DNA of 64,000 bases. Source: Blastocatellia bacterium UBA7656. GTDB lineage: Bacteria; Acidobacteriota; Blastocatellia; UBA7656. Position 1 is the first letter of the stretch, and every line of letters begins with the position of its first letter. Of this stretch, positions 7,128 to 15,834 are shown one piece after another. The position numbers and the translations under genes are program-made. The stretch is from NCBI GenBank assembly GCA_002483445.1, contig DLHY01000084.1, positions 1-64,000 of the forward strand, given 5' to 3'. A model generated the notes under the pieces. The model did not search any database. It saw nothing but the letters and a program-made list of their open reading frames with translations, and was not told the origin of the DNA.

Positions 7128-8894
7128 ATGCTTAAACAAATACTCCTGAGCATCATTCTCATACTTCCGTTGCACGCGGCAGCTTCGGCCCCCGCGACGG
7201 ACACCATCATCACCATGCCTTTTGAAAATCTGTCGGGCCGACCGGAGTACAACTGGATAGGCGAAAGCTTCGCCGCTCAACTCTCCGACCTGCTCGATAA
7301 GCCGGGTCTTGTCGCCATCAAACCCGATGAGCGCAACGTCGCCTATAAACAGGAAGGACTTCCGCCAACGGCGATACTCACCCGCGCGACGATGATAAAA
7401 ATTGCCGAGCGCGCCGGCGCGTCGCTCGTCATCATGGGAACTTATCGCATAAACGATGAGCGGCAGACCGAGAAAAAAGACGAGACCAAACCCGAAGAAC
7501 AGCCTGAGAAAAAAATCGAAGAACAGACCGAAAAGAAACCTGAAGAGCAGACTGAAAAGAAAATCGAAAGAACCATAACCATCACCGCCCGCATCGTCAA
7601 TATTCGCGAGGGCCGCCTGGTCGCCGAGTTCAACATCAGCGGCGACCTGCTCGAAATCCAGAGGCTCCAGGGCAATCTCACCTACGAGATGCTCTACAAA
7701 CACAATCAGGCGCTTCCCTTCTCCCGCGATCAGATAGTCTCTCAGGCAACGGAAGCTCCCATCGGGGCGTTCGAGAATTTCATCAAAGGAACGCTCACCC
7801 GTGACCGCGAGGCGCGAACCGCTTTCCTCGAACGAGCCATAAAAGAACACGCGGAAAAAACCCGGAAGAAGTATCTGTCAGCCATCTTCGAACTTGGCCG
7901 CGCCCACTACGAAGCGGGCGATCACGCGGAAGCCGTCAAACAACTTTCGCAGATAGACGAGCAGTATCCGCGTTATGACGAGGCGCAGTTTTATCTCGGC
8001 GTCGCGCTCGACGCGACCGGACAAACCGACCGCGCGCTCGAATCTCAGCAGAAGCTCGCCGCTCCGCTCCCGCTCTTCGAGGTCTATAGCAACATCGGCG
8101 TGCTGATGATCAAAAAGAATCTATTCGCCGATGCCATAAATCATCTCAAACCCGCATCCGACGCCTCGCCTCGCGATACCGATACGCTCTTCAATCTCGG
8201 TTACGCTTACTATCTGGCGAAAGACTACACGAACGCTGCCGCGACTTTGCGAAAAGGGATCGAGCGCCGCTCGTCTGACGGAGAGGCATATTATATTTTG
8301 AGCAAATCGCTCACAGCCCTCGGCGACACGCCCGGCGCGGCAGAAGCTTCGGATCAGGCTAAAAAACTTCTGCCGCAGTTCGCTCAATGGGAGACGAAAG
8401 GAGCGCCGATGCTTGCGCGAATCAAGACCGCTTTCAGCAAAGCGAATTACTATCGCTACAAGCGCGAGCAGGATGAAAGAGTCAACGCTCGAAACACGAC
8501 TTCCAATACTTCGACCTCTTCGACCTCTTCGACCCGCGAGGAACGATCTATCGACGGTGCGCGCGACGCTTTCTTCTCCGGTCGAGATGAAGACGCGCTT
8601 GCCGCGCTCGGTCGTCTGCTTCAGGCCGAGCCTCAAAACTATGAAGCCCATCTTCTGATGGGAAGAGTTTATGAGCGACGGGGCGATTTCGACCGGGCGA
8701 TAAACGCTCTGAAAGCCGCCATCTTCTGGAATCCCAAGCTCATCCCGGCGCACGTCCTGCTTGGCCGCATCGCCGTCTTGAAAAACGATTGCGCCGGGGC
8801 GCAAAAGTATCTCGATAAGGCTCTGCAAATCGATCCCTCGGATCAGGACGCGCAGGCGCTCGGTCGGCTGGTCGAGCAGAAGTGCAAACAATAG
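7128..8894 (+). CDS. Exported FlgO/TolB-like domain protein with TPR repeats
   Basis: From ATG 7128 the product has 588 residues and opens with a clean signal peptide (MLKQ, then a hydrophobic stretch ending HAAASA). A GTG at 7110 is in frame, but neither start has a clear ribosome site. Residues about 25-110 (ITMPFENLSGRPEYNWIGES) match the TolB-N/FlgO-like domain common in periplasmic proteins. A charged low-complexity insert of EQTEKK/EEQPEKK units follows, then the rest of that domain (ITITARIVNIREGRLVAEF). The remainder is tetratricopeptide repeats (LGRAHYEAGDHAEAVKQL, FNLGYAYYLAKDYTNAAATL, LLMGRVYERRGDFDRAINAL), with a Thr/Ser linker around residue 450. It is probably a periplasmic scaffold; the partner is unknown. 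Confidence 0.8.
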   Translation: MLKQILLSIILILPLHAAASAPATDTIITMPFENLSGRPEYNWIGESFAAQLSDLLDKPGLVAIKPDERNVAYKQEGLPPTAILTRATMIKIAERAGASLVIMGTYRINDERQTEKKDETKPEEQPEKKIEEQTEKKPEEQTEKKIERTITITARIVNIREGRLVAEFNISGDLLEIQRLQGNLTYEMLYKHNQALPFSRDQIVSQATEAPIGAFENFIKGTLTRDREARTAFLERAIKEHAEKTRKKYLSAIFELGRAHYEAGDHAEAVKQLSQIDEQYPRYDEAQFYLGVALDATGQTDRALESQQKLAAPLPLFEVYSNIGVLMIKKNLFADAINHLKPASDASPRDTDTLFNLGYAYYLAKDYTNAAATLRKGIERRSSDGEAYYILSKSLTALGDTPGAAEASDQAKKLLPQFAQWETKGAPMLARIKTAFSKANYYRYKREQDERVNARNTTSNTSTSSTSSTREERSIDGARDAFFSGRDEDALAALGRLLQAEPQNYEAHLLMGRVYERRGDFDRAINALKAAIFWNPKLIPAHVLLGRIAVLKNDCAGAQKYLDKALQIDPSDQDAQALGRLVEQKCKQ

Positions 8895-8907
8895 CAGTGG
8901 TCGGTTT

Positions 8908-8985
8908 AGGGAACAGGGAACAGGTTACAGGTTACAGACCCGGATATACCCTGTCTGTCCCCTGTTCCCTGTAACCTGTAACCTG
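8908..8985. repeat. Heptamer-array inverted element, copy 1 (GGGAACA/GGTTACA type)
   Basis: The left array is GGGAACA x2 then GGTTACA x2. The core has ACAGACCCGGATAT. The right array is CTGTCCC, CTGTTCC and CTGTAAC x2. The arrays are inverted with respect to each other at unit level, though the order of unit types is not mirrored. The element fills most of the gap between the TPR and S41 genes. Its core recurs at 54137-54275 and 56578-56663. Confidence 0.85.
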
Positions 8986-9007
8986 CTGACTTTCGAAGGA
9001 GCATTCC

Positions 9008-11062
9008 ATGAAAAAATCTGTCGTGTCGCTGTTCCTGATCGCGGCAATGTTCGTGCTTTGCCCGATGTCACGAGCGGCTCAACAATTGAGCGCGCCGGAA
9101 CAAAACTTCGAATATTTATGGCAGACCTATAACCGCAACTATGCCATCTTCGGGGCGAAAAAAATCGATTGGGATGCGCTCTATAAAATTTATCGCCCGC
9201 GCGTCACAGCGCAGACAACCGATGAAGAACTGTTCGACATAATGGCCACCCTCATCGGGCATCTCAATGATAATCACGTCCGGTTGACTTCGCCTTTTCG
9301 CTCGTTTCAATCCGGCATACTCGGCGAGATGAAGATGGAAGATTTTTCGCTCGACCTCATCAAGGAAAAATATCTGAAAGGCCGCTTTCAGGCGCGCGTC
9401 AACGGAGTATTTCACTACGGATGGCTGACGGATTCGATAGGCTATTTTCATTTTCGCGGATTCGGTCGCATGGAAGAAAGCGCGGCGGCGATTGACGAAA
9501 TACTCAAAGAGTTCAAGGACGCTAAAGGCATCGTCGTCGATGTTCGCTCAAACGGCGGAGGGGATGACCGCGTGGGCAAACTCATCGCAGACCGATTTGC
9601 AGACCGCAAACGGCTTTATATGAAAACGCGGATACGCAATGGCCCGCGCCACACTGATTTCACGTCCTGGAAATACTGGTACGTCGAGCCTGACGGCGCG
9701 GCTCAATTCACAAGGCCGGTCATACTGCTGACGCACCGGCATTCGGTGAGCGCGGCTGAAAATTTCGCGCTCGCCATGCGAGTGCTGCCTAACGTGACGA
9801 CGATGGGAGACGCGACTTCAGGAGTGTTCGCCGATGTCTACGGAGATCGCTTGCCTAACGGCTGGAGGTTTTCAGTTTCATTCAAGCTGTTCGTCGATCA
9901 GACAGGTTTCTGCTGGGAAGGAATAGGCGTCCCCGTCGAGATAAGACAAACCAATACCAAACAATATATCGAGCAGAAACGCGATAAAGTCATCGAGCTT
10001 GCCATCGCTTTGATCGAAACCGGCGCGCCTGGTTTGCAGGATGAAAGCTCAAGCCTGAAAGATATCAGAGAGTCGCTCGCTAAAAATCTGTATCGCTCGC
10101 TTTCCTCGAAAAGCATCCGTCAGGCAGTGGCGGAATTCAATCGGGCGAAAGCCGGCAATCCGAATTCTTACTACATCGATGAAGAAGAAATGCTTGACGC
10201 AGGCGAGCGATTGCAGCGGGCGGGAAAAAAAGCAGAAGCTCTTGAAGTCTTCAGAATCAACACCCGCGAGTTTCCCGCTTCATACAGGGCGCACGAACGG
10301 CTGGGCGAGGCATTGCTCAGTCTCGGCAAAAAGGATGAAGCGCGTCTGCATTATCAGAAAGCGGTCGAGTTGAATCGGCAAAGCTATCCGTGGGAGAAGC
10401 AGTCTTACGAAGAAGACAAAAAGATCGTGTCGGGCGTGATGCCGCTTCACAAATTTCTCGCATCCGATATCGATGCCTTCGGCATCGCGGCGGCTATCAA
10501 AACGTTTGACGCGGGGAAAGCCGGAGGCGCAGGCACTTATTACATCGATGAAAATCAGATCAATCAACTCGGCTATCAACTCCTCGGTCGGGGCAGGACG
10601 AAGGAAGCGATAGCCGTCTTCGAGATCAACGTCCGAGAGTTTCCTCAGTCGCCGAATGCCTGCGATAGTCTCGGCGAGGCTTATATGAATGCCGGGAACC
10701 GCGAGATGGCCGTAAAGCATTACCGCAAGTCGCTCGAACTCGATCCCAAAAACACCAACGCTGCTGATACGCTTCGCAAACTTGAAAAGCCCGACGCGAA
10801 GATCGATCCGAAAGTTTATGACGATTACGCAGGGCAGTACGACACGCCGTTCGGGCTGCTCACCGTAACGCGGGAAGGCGATAAACTTTTCGGACAGCCC
10901 GCGGGAGACACGAAAGCGGAGTTGGAGCCGGAATCAGAAGCGCGTTTTTCAGTTCCTTCGGTCGGCGCGCAGGTGATTTTCTATCGTGATGAAAAAGGGG
11001 CGGTCACTCATATAATCATTCGCATCGAGGGGCAGGAGATCAAAGCGAAGAAAATCAAGTGA
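9008..11062 (+). CDS. Secreted S41-family peptidase with TPRs and C-terminal beta domain
   Basis: A 684-residue protein with a signal peptide (MKKS, hydrophobic to about residue 23, cleavage near SRAAQ) and GAAGGAG upstream. Residues 30-330 form an S41 (C-terminal-processing/IRBP-like) protease domain: the LIGHLNDNHVRL segment, IGYFHFRGFG, VVDVRSNGGGDDR, and SVSAAENF with the probable nucleophile Ser248. A PDZ domain is not evident. Then come two related blocks, each with a NSYYIDEEE/GTYYIDENQ stretch followed by TPRs ending in EFPxS, LGEAxxxxG. The end (DDYAGQYDTPFGLLTV to EGQEIKAKK) resembles the DUF3471 beta domain seen after serine hydrolases. Probably a periplasmic or secreted protease; substrate unknown. 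Confidence 0.85.
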   Translation: MKKSVVSLFLIAAMFVLCPMSRAAQQLSAPEQNFEYLWQTYNRNYAIFGAKKIDWDALYKIYRPRVTAQTTDEELFDIMATLIGHLNDNHVRLTSPFRSFQSGILGEMKMEDFSLDLIKEKYLKGRFQARVNGVFHYGWLTDSIGYFHFRGFGRMEESAAAIDEILKEFKDAKGIVVDVRSNGGGDDRVGKLIADRFADRKRLYMKTRIRNGPRHTDFTSWKYWYVEPDGAAQFTRPVILLTHRHSVSAAENFALAMRVLPNVTTMGDATSGVFADVYGDRLPNGWRFSVSFKLFVDQTGFCWEGIGVPVEIRQTNTKQYIEQKRDKVIELAIALIETGAPGLQDESSSLKDIRESLAKNLYRSLSSKSIRQAVAEFNRAKAGNPNSYYIDEEEMLDAGERLQRAGKKAEALEVFRINTREFPASYRAHERLGEALLSLGKKDEARLHYQKAVELNRQSYPWEKQSYEEDKKIVSGVMPLHKFLASDIDAFGIAAAIKTFDAGKAGGAGTYYIDENQINQLGYQLLGRGRTKEAIAVFEINVREFPQSPNACDSLGEAYMNAGNREMAVKHYRKSLELDPKNTNAADTLRKLEKPDAKIDPKVYDDYAGQYDTPFGLLTVTREGDKLFGQPAGDTKAELEPESEARFSVPSVGAQVIFYRDEKGAVTHIIIRIEGQEIKAKKIK

Positions 11063-11117
11063 TGTATGCGCCCGCGTTGCCTCTGAGTTACGATGAGGCT
11101 GTTCAGGGAGGTTGGCC

Positions 11118-11738
11118 ATGGGATGCGCGCGATCAACCTACACGATTGAAGAGTATCTCCGTTTGGAGCGCGCATCCGAAGAGCGCCACGAATACATCGA
11201 CGGCCAAATCTATGCGATGGCGGGAGAGAGCCTCGCGCACAGTCGTATTTGCGTAACCCTCGCCGCTGAGATTCGCGCTCAGTTAAAAGGCAAACCATGC
11301 GAGGCGCTTTCTTCCAATATGAAGGTGCGAAGCGGCCCGACGATAAAACGAGACAGCGTCGCCGGACTGTTCTCTTATGCCGACCTCGTGGTGGTATGCG
11401 GCAGGCCGCGCTTTCACGACGAGCATCAGGACGTGCTGATCAATCCGACGGCGATCTTCGAAGTCCTCTCTCCCACGACAGAAGCCTTTGATCGCGGCGA
11501 CAAGTTTCTGCGTTATCGCACGTGAAATGAAACGCAGACCGATTACATACTGGTGGCTCAAACTTTTCCGCTCATCGAGCATTTCACACGCCAGCCTGAT
11601 GGATGGCTGCTCTCTGCCGTAAGCGAGATTTCAGGCAGATTGTCGATCCCTTCGATTGAATGTCGGCTTCATCTGGTCGAGATATACGACCGCGTTGAGT
11701 TTCCTTCTCCCGATCAGGATGAAATGACTGAAAACTGA
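11118..11738 (+). pseudogene. Uma2-family nuclease-fold gene broken by one in-frame TGA
   Basis: The frame opens at ATG 11118 with GGGAGG upstream and encodes a Uma2 (DUF820, PD-(D/E)XK-like) domain: YTIEEYLRLERASEERHEYI, DGQIYAMAG, then SYADLVVVCG and NPTAIFEVLSPTTEAFDRGDKFLRYRT. A TGA at 11523-11525 stops it. The same frame continues without shift as NETQTDYILVAQTFPLIEHF and on to a second stop at 11736. This is exactly the C-terminal strand-helix expected after the KFLRYR motif. A point nonsense mutation is the simplest reading; recoding or a sequence error is possible. Uma2 genes are abundant in acidobacteria and cyanobacteria and their role is unclear. Confidence 0.75.
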
Positions 11739-11828
11739 GCCAGCTTCATCAGTGAAGAAAATCAAATGAAATCCCGCGGCAGTCGGATATAATGGCGGCT
11801 CAGTGAAAGCTTCATCGAGGTTTGCGCA

Positions 11829-12755
11829 ATGACGTTGAAGAGAGTGCTGATGAGCATCGCCGCGCTGCTGCTCGTTGTTTCAGTCTCGCAGGCTCAGTTC
11901 GATATCCCATCTCGTCAGGGACTGGTCAACGACTTCGCAGCAAAGCTCACCGCTGAAGAAAAGAAGTCGATGGATTTGCGTCTGCGCGATTTCGCCGTCC
12001 GGCATCAGGTAGAACTCGCGGTCGTCACCATATCTGTCGACCGTCTCAAGGGTCTCCCCGTCGAGCAATACTCCCGTCAGATGGCAAACCAATGGGGCAT
12101 AGGCGCAGGAGTCGGAAAGTTTGGCCTTCTGCTACTTGTAGCCATCGGCAAGCCGGACTCTCAGGGGGTATATAGCGGCTCGTCGCGACTGGAAGTGAGT
12201 CGCCGTCTTGAATCAGACATAACTAACGATGCAGCAGGTGAAATCATCCGGGGGATGCGAACCGACCTGAAAGCTGGGCGGTTCGCCGATGCCCTGCAGC
12301 GCGGAATCGATGGAACGGATCGCGCTCTGGCAAAGAAACTCGATCAACCGACTCCCGCTCAGACCAATGAAGAATCGAGCGGCTGGTTTTCCAAAGGAGC
12401 CTTGTTTCTACTCGTCGTATCGCTCGTCTTCGTCGCCCCGGTCGCGCTGATAATTTCCCTGTTCGTGAAGCGCAGGCGCAGAGCGCAGCAGAATGTCTCT
12501 ACCAGTTCACGCATCAGCAAGCAGAAGAGTTACAGCAAACCCAAAATCAGCAGGCAGAAGCGCCGCGGCAAATCTCACGTCGCCGCCCCGACTCCAGCCA
12601 GTTATCAAAGCGACACGACCAGCTACACTTCTTATGACACGACGAGCGACTGGAGCAGTTCGTCGGATTCGAGCAGTTCGTCGGATTCGAGCAGTTCGTC
12701 GGATTCGAGCAGCAGCAGTGACTTCGGCGGAGGAGGCGCGAGCGATAACTGGTAG
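11829..12755 (+). CDS. TPM-domain membrane protein with Ser/Asp-rich tail
   Basis: A 308-residue protein with a signal peptide (MTLKRVLMSIAALLLVV, cleavage after SQAQ). Residues 28-165 are a TPM domain (GLVNDFAAKLTAEEKKSMDLRL, VELAVVTI, WGIGAGVGKFGLLLLVAI), as in YgcG-type proteins. A transmembrane helix at about 192-217 is followed by a basic cytoplasmic segment (KRRRRAQQN). The tail is SSSSDSSSSSD repeats ending in FGGGGASDNW, the glycine-rich end typical of the family. The domain lies outside the membrane. TPM proteins are linked to membrane protein quality control and, in plants, to photosystem repair; bacterial roles are poorly defined. A TATAAT at 11788-11793 with no good -35 partner may be its promoter; GAGG lies near the start. 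Confidence 0.85.
   Translation: MTLKRVLMSIAALLLVVSVSQAQFDIPSRQGLVNDFAAKLTAEEKKSMDLRLRDFAVRHQVELAVVTISVDRLKGLPVEQYSRQMANQWGIGAGVGKFGLLLLVAIGKPDSQGVYSGSSRLEVSRRLESDITNDAAGEIIRGMRTDLKAGRFADALQRGIDGTDRALAKKLDQPTPAQTNEESSGWFSKGALFLLVVSLVFVAPVALIISLFVKRRRRAQQNVSTSSRISKQKSYSKPKISRQKRRGKSHVAAPTPASYQSDTTSYTSYDTTSDWSSSSDSSSSSDSSSSSDSSSSSDFGGGGASDNW
12653..12712 (+). repeat. 18-bp coding repeat, three full copies
   Basis: GAGCAGTTCGTCGGATTC occurs three times head to tail plus a six-base remnant, inside the TPM gene, and encodes the SSSSDS tail. Identical copies suggest slippage-driven length change. Confidence 0.9.
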
Positions 12756-12843
12756 CCGGACGAATCTATTGATAACTGTTCGGTGATTCTAAAACATTGC
12801 TGCCTCAAATCTGAAAAGCCAATTCATTTTTCATTTGACTCAG

Positions 12844-12887
12844 GCTCTCATAAATGAGAGCATAGGCGTGTTCTCGTAAATGAGAAC
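12844..12887. promoter_or_regulatory. Twin palindromic operator upstream of higBA
   Basis: Two 18-bp palindromes, GCTCTCATAAATGAGAGC (12844-12861) and GTTCTCGTAAATGAGAAC (12870-12887), share the core CTC(A/G)TAAATGAG with centres 26 bp apart. A TTGACT at 12835-12840 just precedes them, so they would overlap the promoter. Toxin-antitoxin operons of this type are usually autorepressed by the antitoxin's helix-turn-helix domain, and these are the natural binding sites. No clear -10 is visible. Confidence 0.7.
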
Positions 12888-12915
12888 GCACAAACCAGAG
12901 TTAGAGGAGAAAGAA

Positions 12916-13011
12916 ATGAGATCGAAGCATATTTTAAGATTAAGGAGGCTCATTGTTTATGAGAATCATAAGCAAGACAGCCCTCAGAGATTTTTGGGAG
13001 AAACGCCCTGA
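12916..13011 (+). CDS. Possible 31-residue leader ORF overlapping higB
   Basis: ATG 12916 has GAGGAG eight bases upstream and opens a 31-codon frame (MRSKHILRLRRLIVYENHKQ and on to TGA at 13009-13011). It runs through the higB ribosome site and start in another frame. Its ribosome site is as good as that of higB, so it may be translated and could couple or limit toxin translation. The peptide is basic and matches nothing recognised. Chance occurrence is quite possible. Confidence 0.25.
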   Translation: MRSKHILRLRRLIVYENHKQDSPQRFLGETP

Positions 13012-13258
13012 CGCAGAACGCCCGCTTCGCAACTGGCACAAAATCACGCTCAAGGCCGACTGGGATGATCTGGCAGATGTTAAAAAAGATTTCTCGCACG
13101 CTGATCAAGTCTGGCTTTGCATCGTCTTCAACATCGGCGGCAACAAATACCGACTGATCACGAAGATCAGGTTTCGATACAAAATCGTCTATGTGCGGTT
13201 TATCCTGACGCACACGGAATATTCGAGAGGTAGATGGAAAGATGATTGTGGCGGCTAA
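12959..13258 (+). CDS. higB: HigB-family mRNA interferase toxin
   Basis: A 99-residue protein starting at ATG 12959, with AAGGAGG ten bases before it. MRIISKTALRDFWEKRPDAE, LRNWHKITLKADWDDLADVK, then FNIGGNKYRLITKI and YVRFILTHTEYSR match the HigB_toxin family along its full length. These are RelE-fold ribosome-associated endoribonucleases that cleave mRNA during translation and are neutralised by HigA. The gene order is toxin first, and it overlaps the antitoxin gene by 17 bases, the usual arrangement for this subfamily. Twin palindromes lie upstream. Confidence 0.93.
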   Translation: MRIISKTALRDFWEKRPDAERPLRNWHKITLKADWDDLADVKKDFSHADQVWLCIVFNIGGNKYRLITKIRFRYKIVYVRFILTHTEYSRGRWKDDCGG

Positions 13259-13685
13259 CAAGGTGAACCCGACGAAATACGGGCAATTGCTCGCCGAGAC
13301 TTTGCCCGCGACGATTCGCACCGAGGCCGAATATAAACGCGCTCTTGAGGCTGTAAACACGTTGATGTCGAAACCTGAAGACAAGATGACGCGCGAAGAA
13401 GGAACGATGCTCGATTTGCTGGCGACGCTGATCGAACATTACGAAGAAGAATATTACCCCATCCCGGATGCGCCCGGTCACGAAGTCCTCGCCTTTCTGC
13501 TCGAAGACAGAGGACTCAAGCAAAGCGACCTCCTTCCTGTGTTCAAATCCAGAGGCATCATCTCAGAGATGGTCAGCGGCAAGCGGCCCATCGGCGTTGC
13601 TGTCGCCAGAAAGCTTGGAAAGTTTTTCAACATCAACCCGGAGGTCTTTTTGAGACTGCGCCTTTCGAAGCGCGACCTCGATTGA
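13242..13685 (+). CDS. higA: HigA-family antitoxin
   Basis: A 147-residue antitoxin of the long HigA type that partners HigB_toxin. The N-terminal half is helical (KYGQLLAETLPATIRTEAEY, then EEGTMLDLLATLIEHYEEEY). The C-terminal half is an Xre-like helix-turn-helix: HEVLAFLLEDRGLKQSDLLP, GIISEMVSGKRPIGVAVARKLGKFFNINPEVFL. It should bind HigB and repress the operon through the palindromes at 12844-12887. Translation is coupled to higB by the 17-base overlap. GGAAAG precedes the ATG. Confidence 0.93.
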   Translation: MIVAANKVNPTKYGQLLAETLPATIRTEAEYKRALEAVNTLMSKPEDKMTREEGTMLDLLATLIEHYEEEYYPIPDAPGHEVLAFLLEDRGLKQSDLLPVFKSRGIISEMVSGKRPIGVAVARKLGKFFNINPEVFLRLRLSKRDLD

Positions 13686-13794
13686 TCGCCATTCGCTTCT
13701 TTCCTCATCGGATTCAGCAAAGCTTCTTTTGCCTTCCCACACCTTGCGCTATATTTTTCTCTCATCATCCCGTCCAAAAAATGAAAGGTCGCTT

Positions 13795-15828
13795 ATGAAA
13801 AAACTTCTGATGCTTACGCTCGCCTGCTCGCTGGCGATATCGACGCTCGCGGCTCCTTCACAGGATAAAAGATTCGTCACGCTCGATGACCTCGCGCTGA
13901 TCAAAGAAGTCGGCTCGCCGCAGATTTCGCCTGACGGCAACTGGGTCGCCTACACCGTCACCACTCACGACACGAAAGAAGACAAGAAGAACAGCGACTT
14001 ATGGATGACCGCCTGGGACGGCTCGCGCTCGATTCAACTCACCCACAACAAGGAGAGCGAAAGCGCGCCCCGATGGAGTCCCGATGGGCGATATCTGGCT
14101 TTTCTTTCAAGCCGCGCGGTGGAAAACGAAACCGATCAACTGTGGCTGATGAATCGCGCGGGCGGCGAGGCGGAGCGCGTCACGGATATGAAAGGCGGCG
14201 TGACTGATTACGCTTTCTCGCCCGATGGAAAGCGCATAGCTCTGGTCGTCAAAGACCCTGACCCCGACGCGCCGGACGAAAAGAGCAAGGAAAAGAAAAC
14301 TCCCAAACCGATAGTCATCGACCGCTTTCAATTCAAACTGGATGAAGAAGGCTATCTCGGAAAATTGCGTCAGCACATTTATCTCTTCGACATCGCTACT
14401 CGCAAGGCCGAGATTTTAACTCCCGGCAATTTCGATGAGATGTTGCCCGCGTGGTCGCCTGACTCCTCGAAGATAGCTTTCGTGAGCAAGCGCGGCGCAG
14501 ACCCCGACCGGCACGACAACTACGATATCTTTCTGATCGAAGCGAGAGCCGGGGCCGAAGCGCGACAACTGACCACCTACACGGGAGCCGACTGCGACCC
14601 GACCTGGGAGAGTTACCCGGCGTGGAGCGCAGACGGAAAACAGATAGCATACATTCGCGGCGGCGATCCGAAACTGATTTATTATGCGGTCTATCAACTC
14701 GCCGTCATTTCTGTAGATGGCGGCGCCAGTCGGCTCATTGCGCCCTCGCTGGATCGCAATATGACGAAGCCGCGATGGTCGGGAGAATGGATTTATTTCC
14801 TGCTCGAAGATGATCGCGTCGTTCACCTCGCGCGAGTTCCGTCATCGGGCGGACAGGTCGAGCGCGCGCTTGCCGGAAGGCGCGAGGTCAGCAACTTCGA
14901 TCTCACTGCTTCGGGAAAAATGGTCGCTCTCTTCGCTTCGCCTCACGCGCCCGCTGAAGTCTACGCGATGGACGCGAAAGAGCCGCGCGTGATTTCGAAT
15001 CAAAACACGGAACTGATGTCGAAGCTCAAACTCGGCGCGGTCGAAGAGATTAGCTTCAAGAGTAAGGACGGGACTCTGATTCATGGTTTCGTGGTCAAGC
15101 CGCCTGACTATCAGCCGGGTAAAAAATATCCGACCATACTCCGCATTCACGGAGGCCCGGTGTGGCAGTTCTACAATAATTTCATGTTCGACTGGCAAAT
15201 GTTCGCCGCCCGCGGATACGCGGTCGTCGCCGCCGACCCGCGCGGCAGTTCGGGGCGCGGCGAAGCTTTCGCTAAAGCCATCTACGCCGACTGGGGAAAC
15301 AAAGACGCTGAAGACGTGCTTGCGGCCGTCGATTACGTCACGGCGCAGGGCGTAGCCGACGCCGAAAGATTGGGCGTGGGAGGATGGAGCTATGGCGGGA
15401 TACTGACCAACTATGTGATAGCCCGCGACCGCAGGTTCAAGGCGGCGGTCAGCGGATCCGGGATTTCAAACGTGCTTGCGGGCTACGGGACGGATATGTA
15501 CATCCGCGAGTATGAAGCGGAGCTTGGCACGCCGTGGGGCAACACGGATTTATGGCTCAAGCTCTCGCATCCTTTTTTGAGAGCCGACCGAATCAAGACG
15601 CCGACTCTGTTTATGTGCGGCGAAAAAGATTTCAACGTGCCGCTCATAAACTCCGAGCAGATGTATCAGGCGTTGCGCAGCCTCGCGGTTGACACACAAC
15701 TGGTGATCTATCCCGGCGAGTATCACGAGATTTCAAAACCTTCTTATCTGCGCGACCGATTGGAGAGATATCTCGCCTGGTACGACAAATATCTCAAGCC
15801 TGAGCAGGCAGCAAAAAGCGCGCAGTGA
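13795..15828 (+). CDS. Exported S9 family prolyl oligopeptidase-type peptidase
   Basis: A 677-residue protein. The start at 13795 is chosen because it gives a normal signal peptide (MKKLLMLTLACSLAISTLA) and has GAAAGG upstream; the frame itself opens earlier. Residues 25-430 are a beta-propeller with WD40-like PD40 blades (PQISPDGNWVAYTV, APRWSPDGRYLAFLS, MLPAWSPDSSKIAFVS). Residues 440-670 are an alpha/beta hydrolase domain with the triad Ser532 in GGWSYGG, Asp612 in CGEKDFNVP and His644 in GEYHEIS, and the oxyanion region LRIHGGP. This is the acylaminoacyl-peptidase/DPP-type S9 group, probably periplasmic and active on short peptides. The gene is convergent with the next one, separated by six bases. 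Confidence 0.92.
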   Translation: MKKLLMLTLACSLAISTLAAPSQDKRFVTLDDLALIKEVGSPQISPDGNWVAYTVTTHDTKEDKKNSDLWMTAWDGSRSIQLTHNKESESAPRWSPDGRYLAFLSSRAVENETDQLWLMNRAGGEAERVTDMKGGVTDYAFSPDGKRIALVVKDPDPDAPDEKSKEKKTPKPIVIDRFQFKLDEEGYLGKLRQHIYLFDIATRKAEILTPGNFDEMLPAWSPDSSKIAFVSKRGADPDRHDNYDIFLIEARAGAEARQLTTYTGADCDPTWESYPAWSADGKQIAYIRGGDPKLIYYAVYQLAVISVDGGASRLIAPSLDRNMTKPRWSGEWIYFLLEDDRVVHLARVPSSGGQVERALAGRREVSNFDLTASGKMVALFASPHAPAEVYAMDAKEPRVISNQNTELMSKLKLGAVEEISFKSKDGTLIHGFVVKPPDYQPGKKYPTILRIHGGPVWQFYNNFMFDWQMFAARGYAVVAADPRGSSGRGEAFAKAIYADWGNKDAEDVLAAVDYVTAQGVADAERLGVGGWSYGGILTNYVIARDRRFKAAVSGSGISNVLAGYGTDMYIREYEAELGTPWGNTDLWLKLSHPFLRADRIKTPTLFMCGEKDFNVPLINSEQMYQALRSLAVDTQLVIYPGEYHEISKPSYLRDRLERYLAWYDKYLKPEQAAKSAQ

Positions 15829-15834
15829 AAAATG

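Noticed and set aside
6960..7850. 296-codon minus-strand frame with Phe/Leu-rich stretch
   Set aside because: It is the complement of the TPR gene's charged repeat (Glu/Lys codons read backwards as Phe/Leu). It has no ribosome site and no family resemblance.
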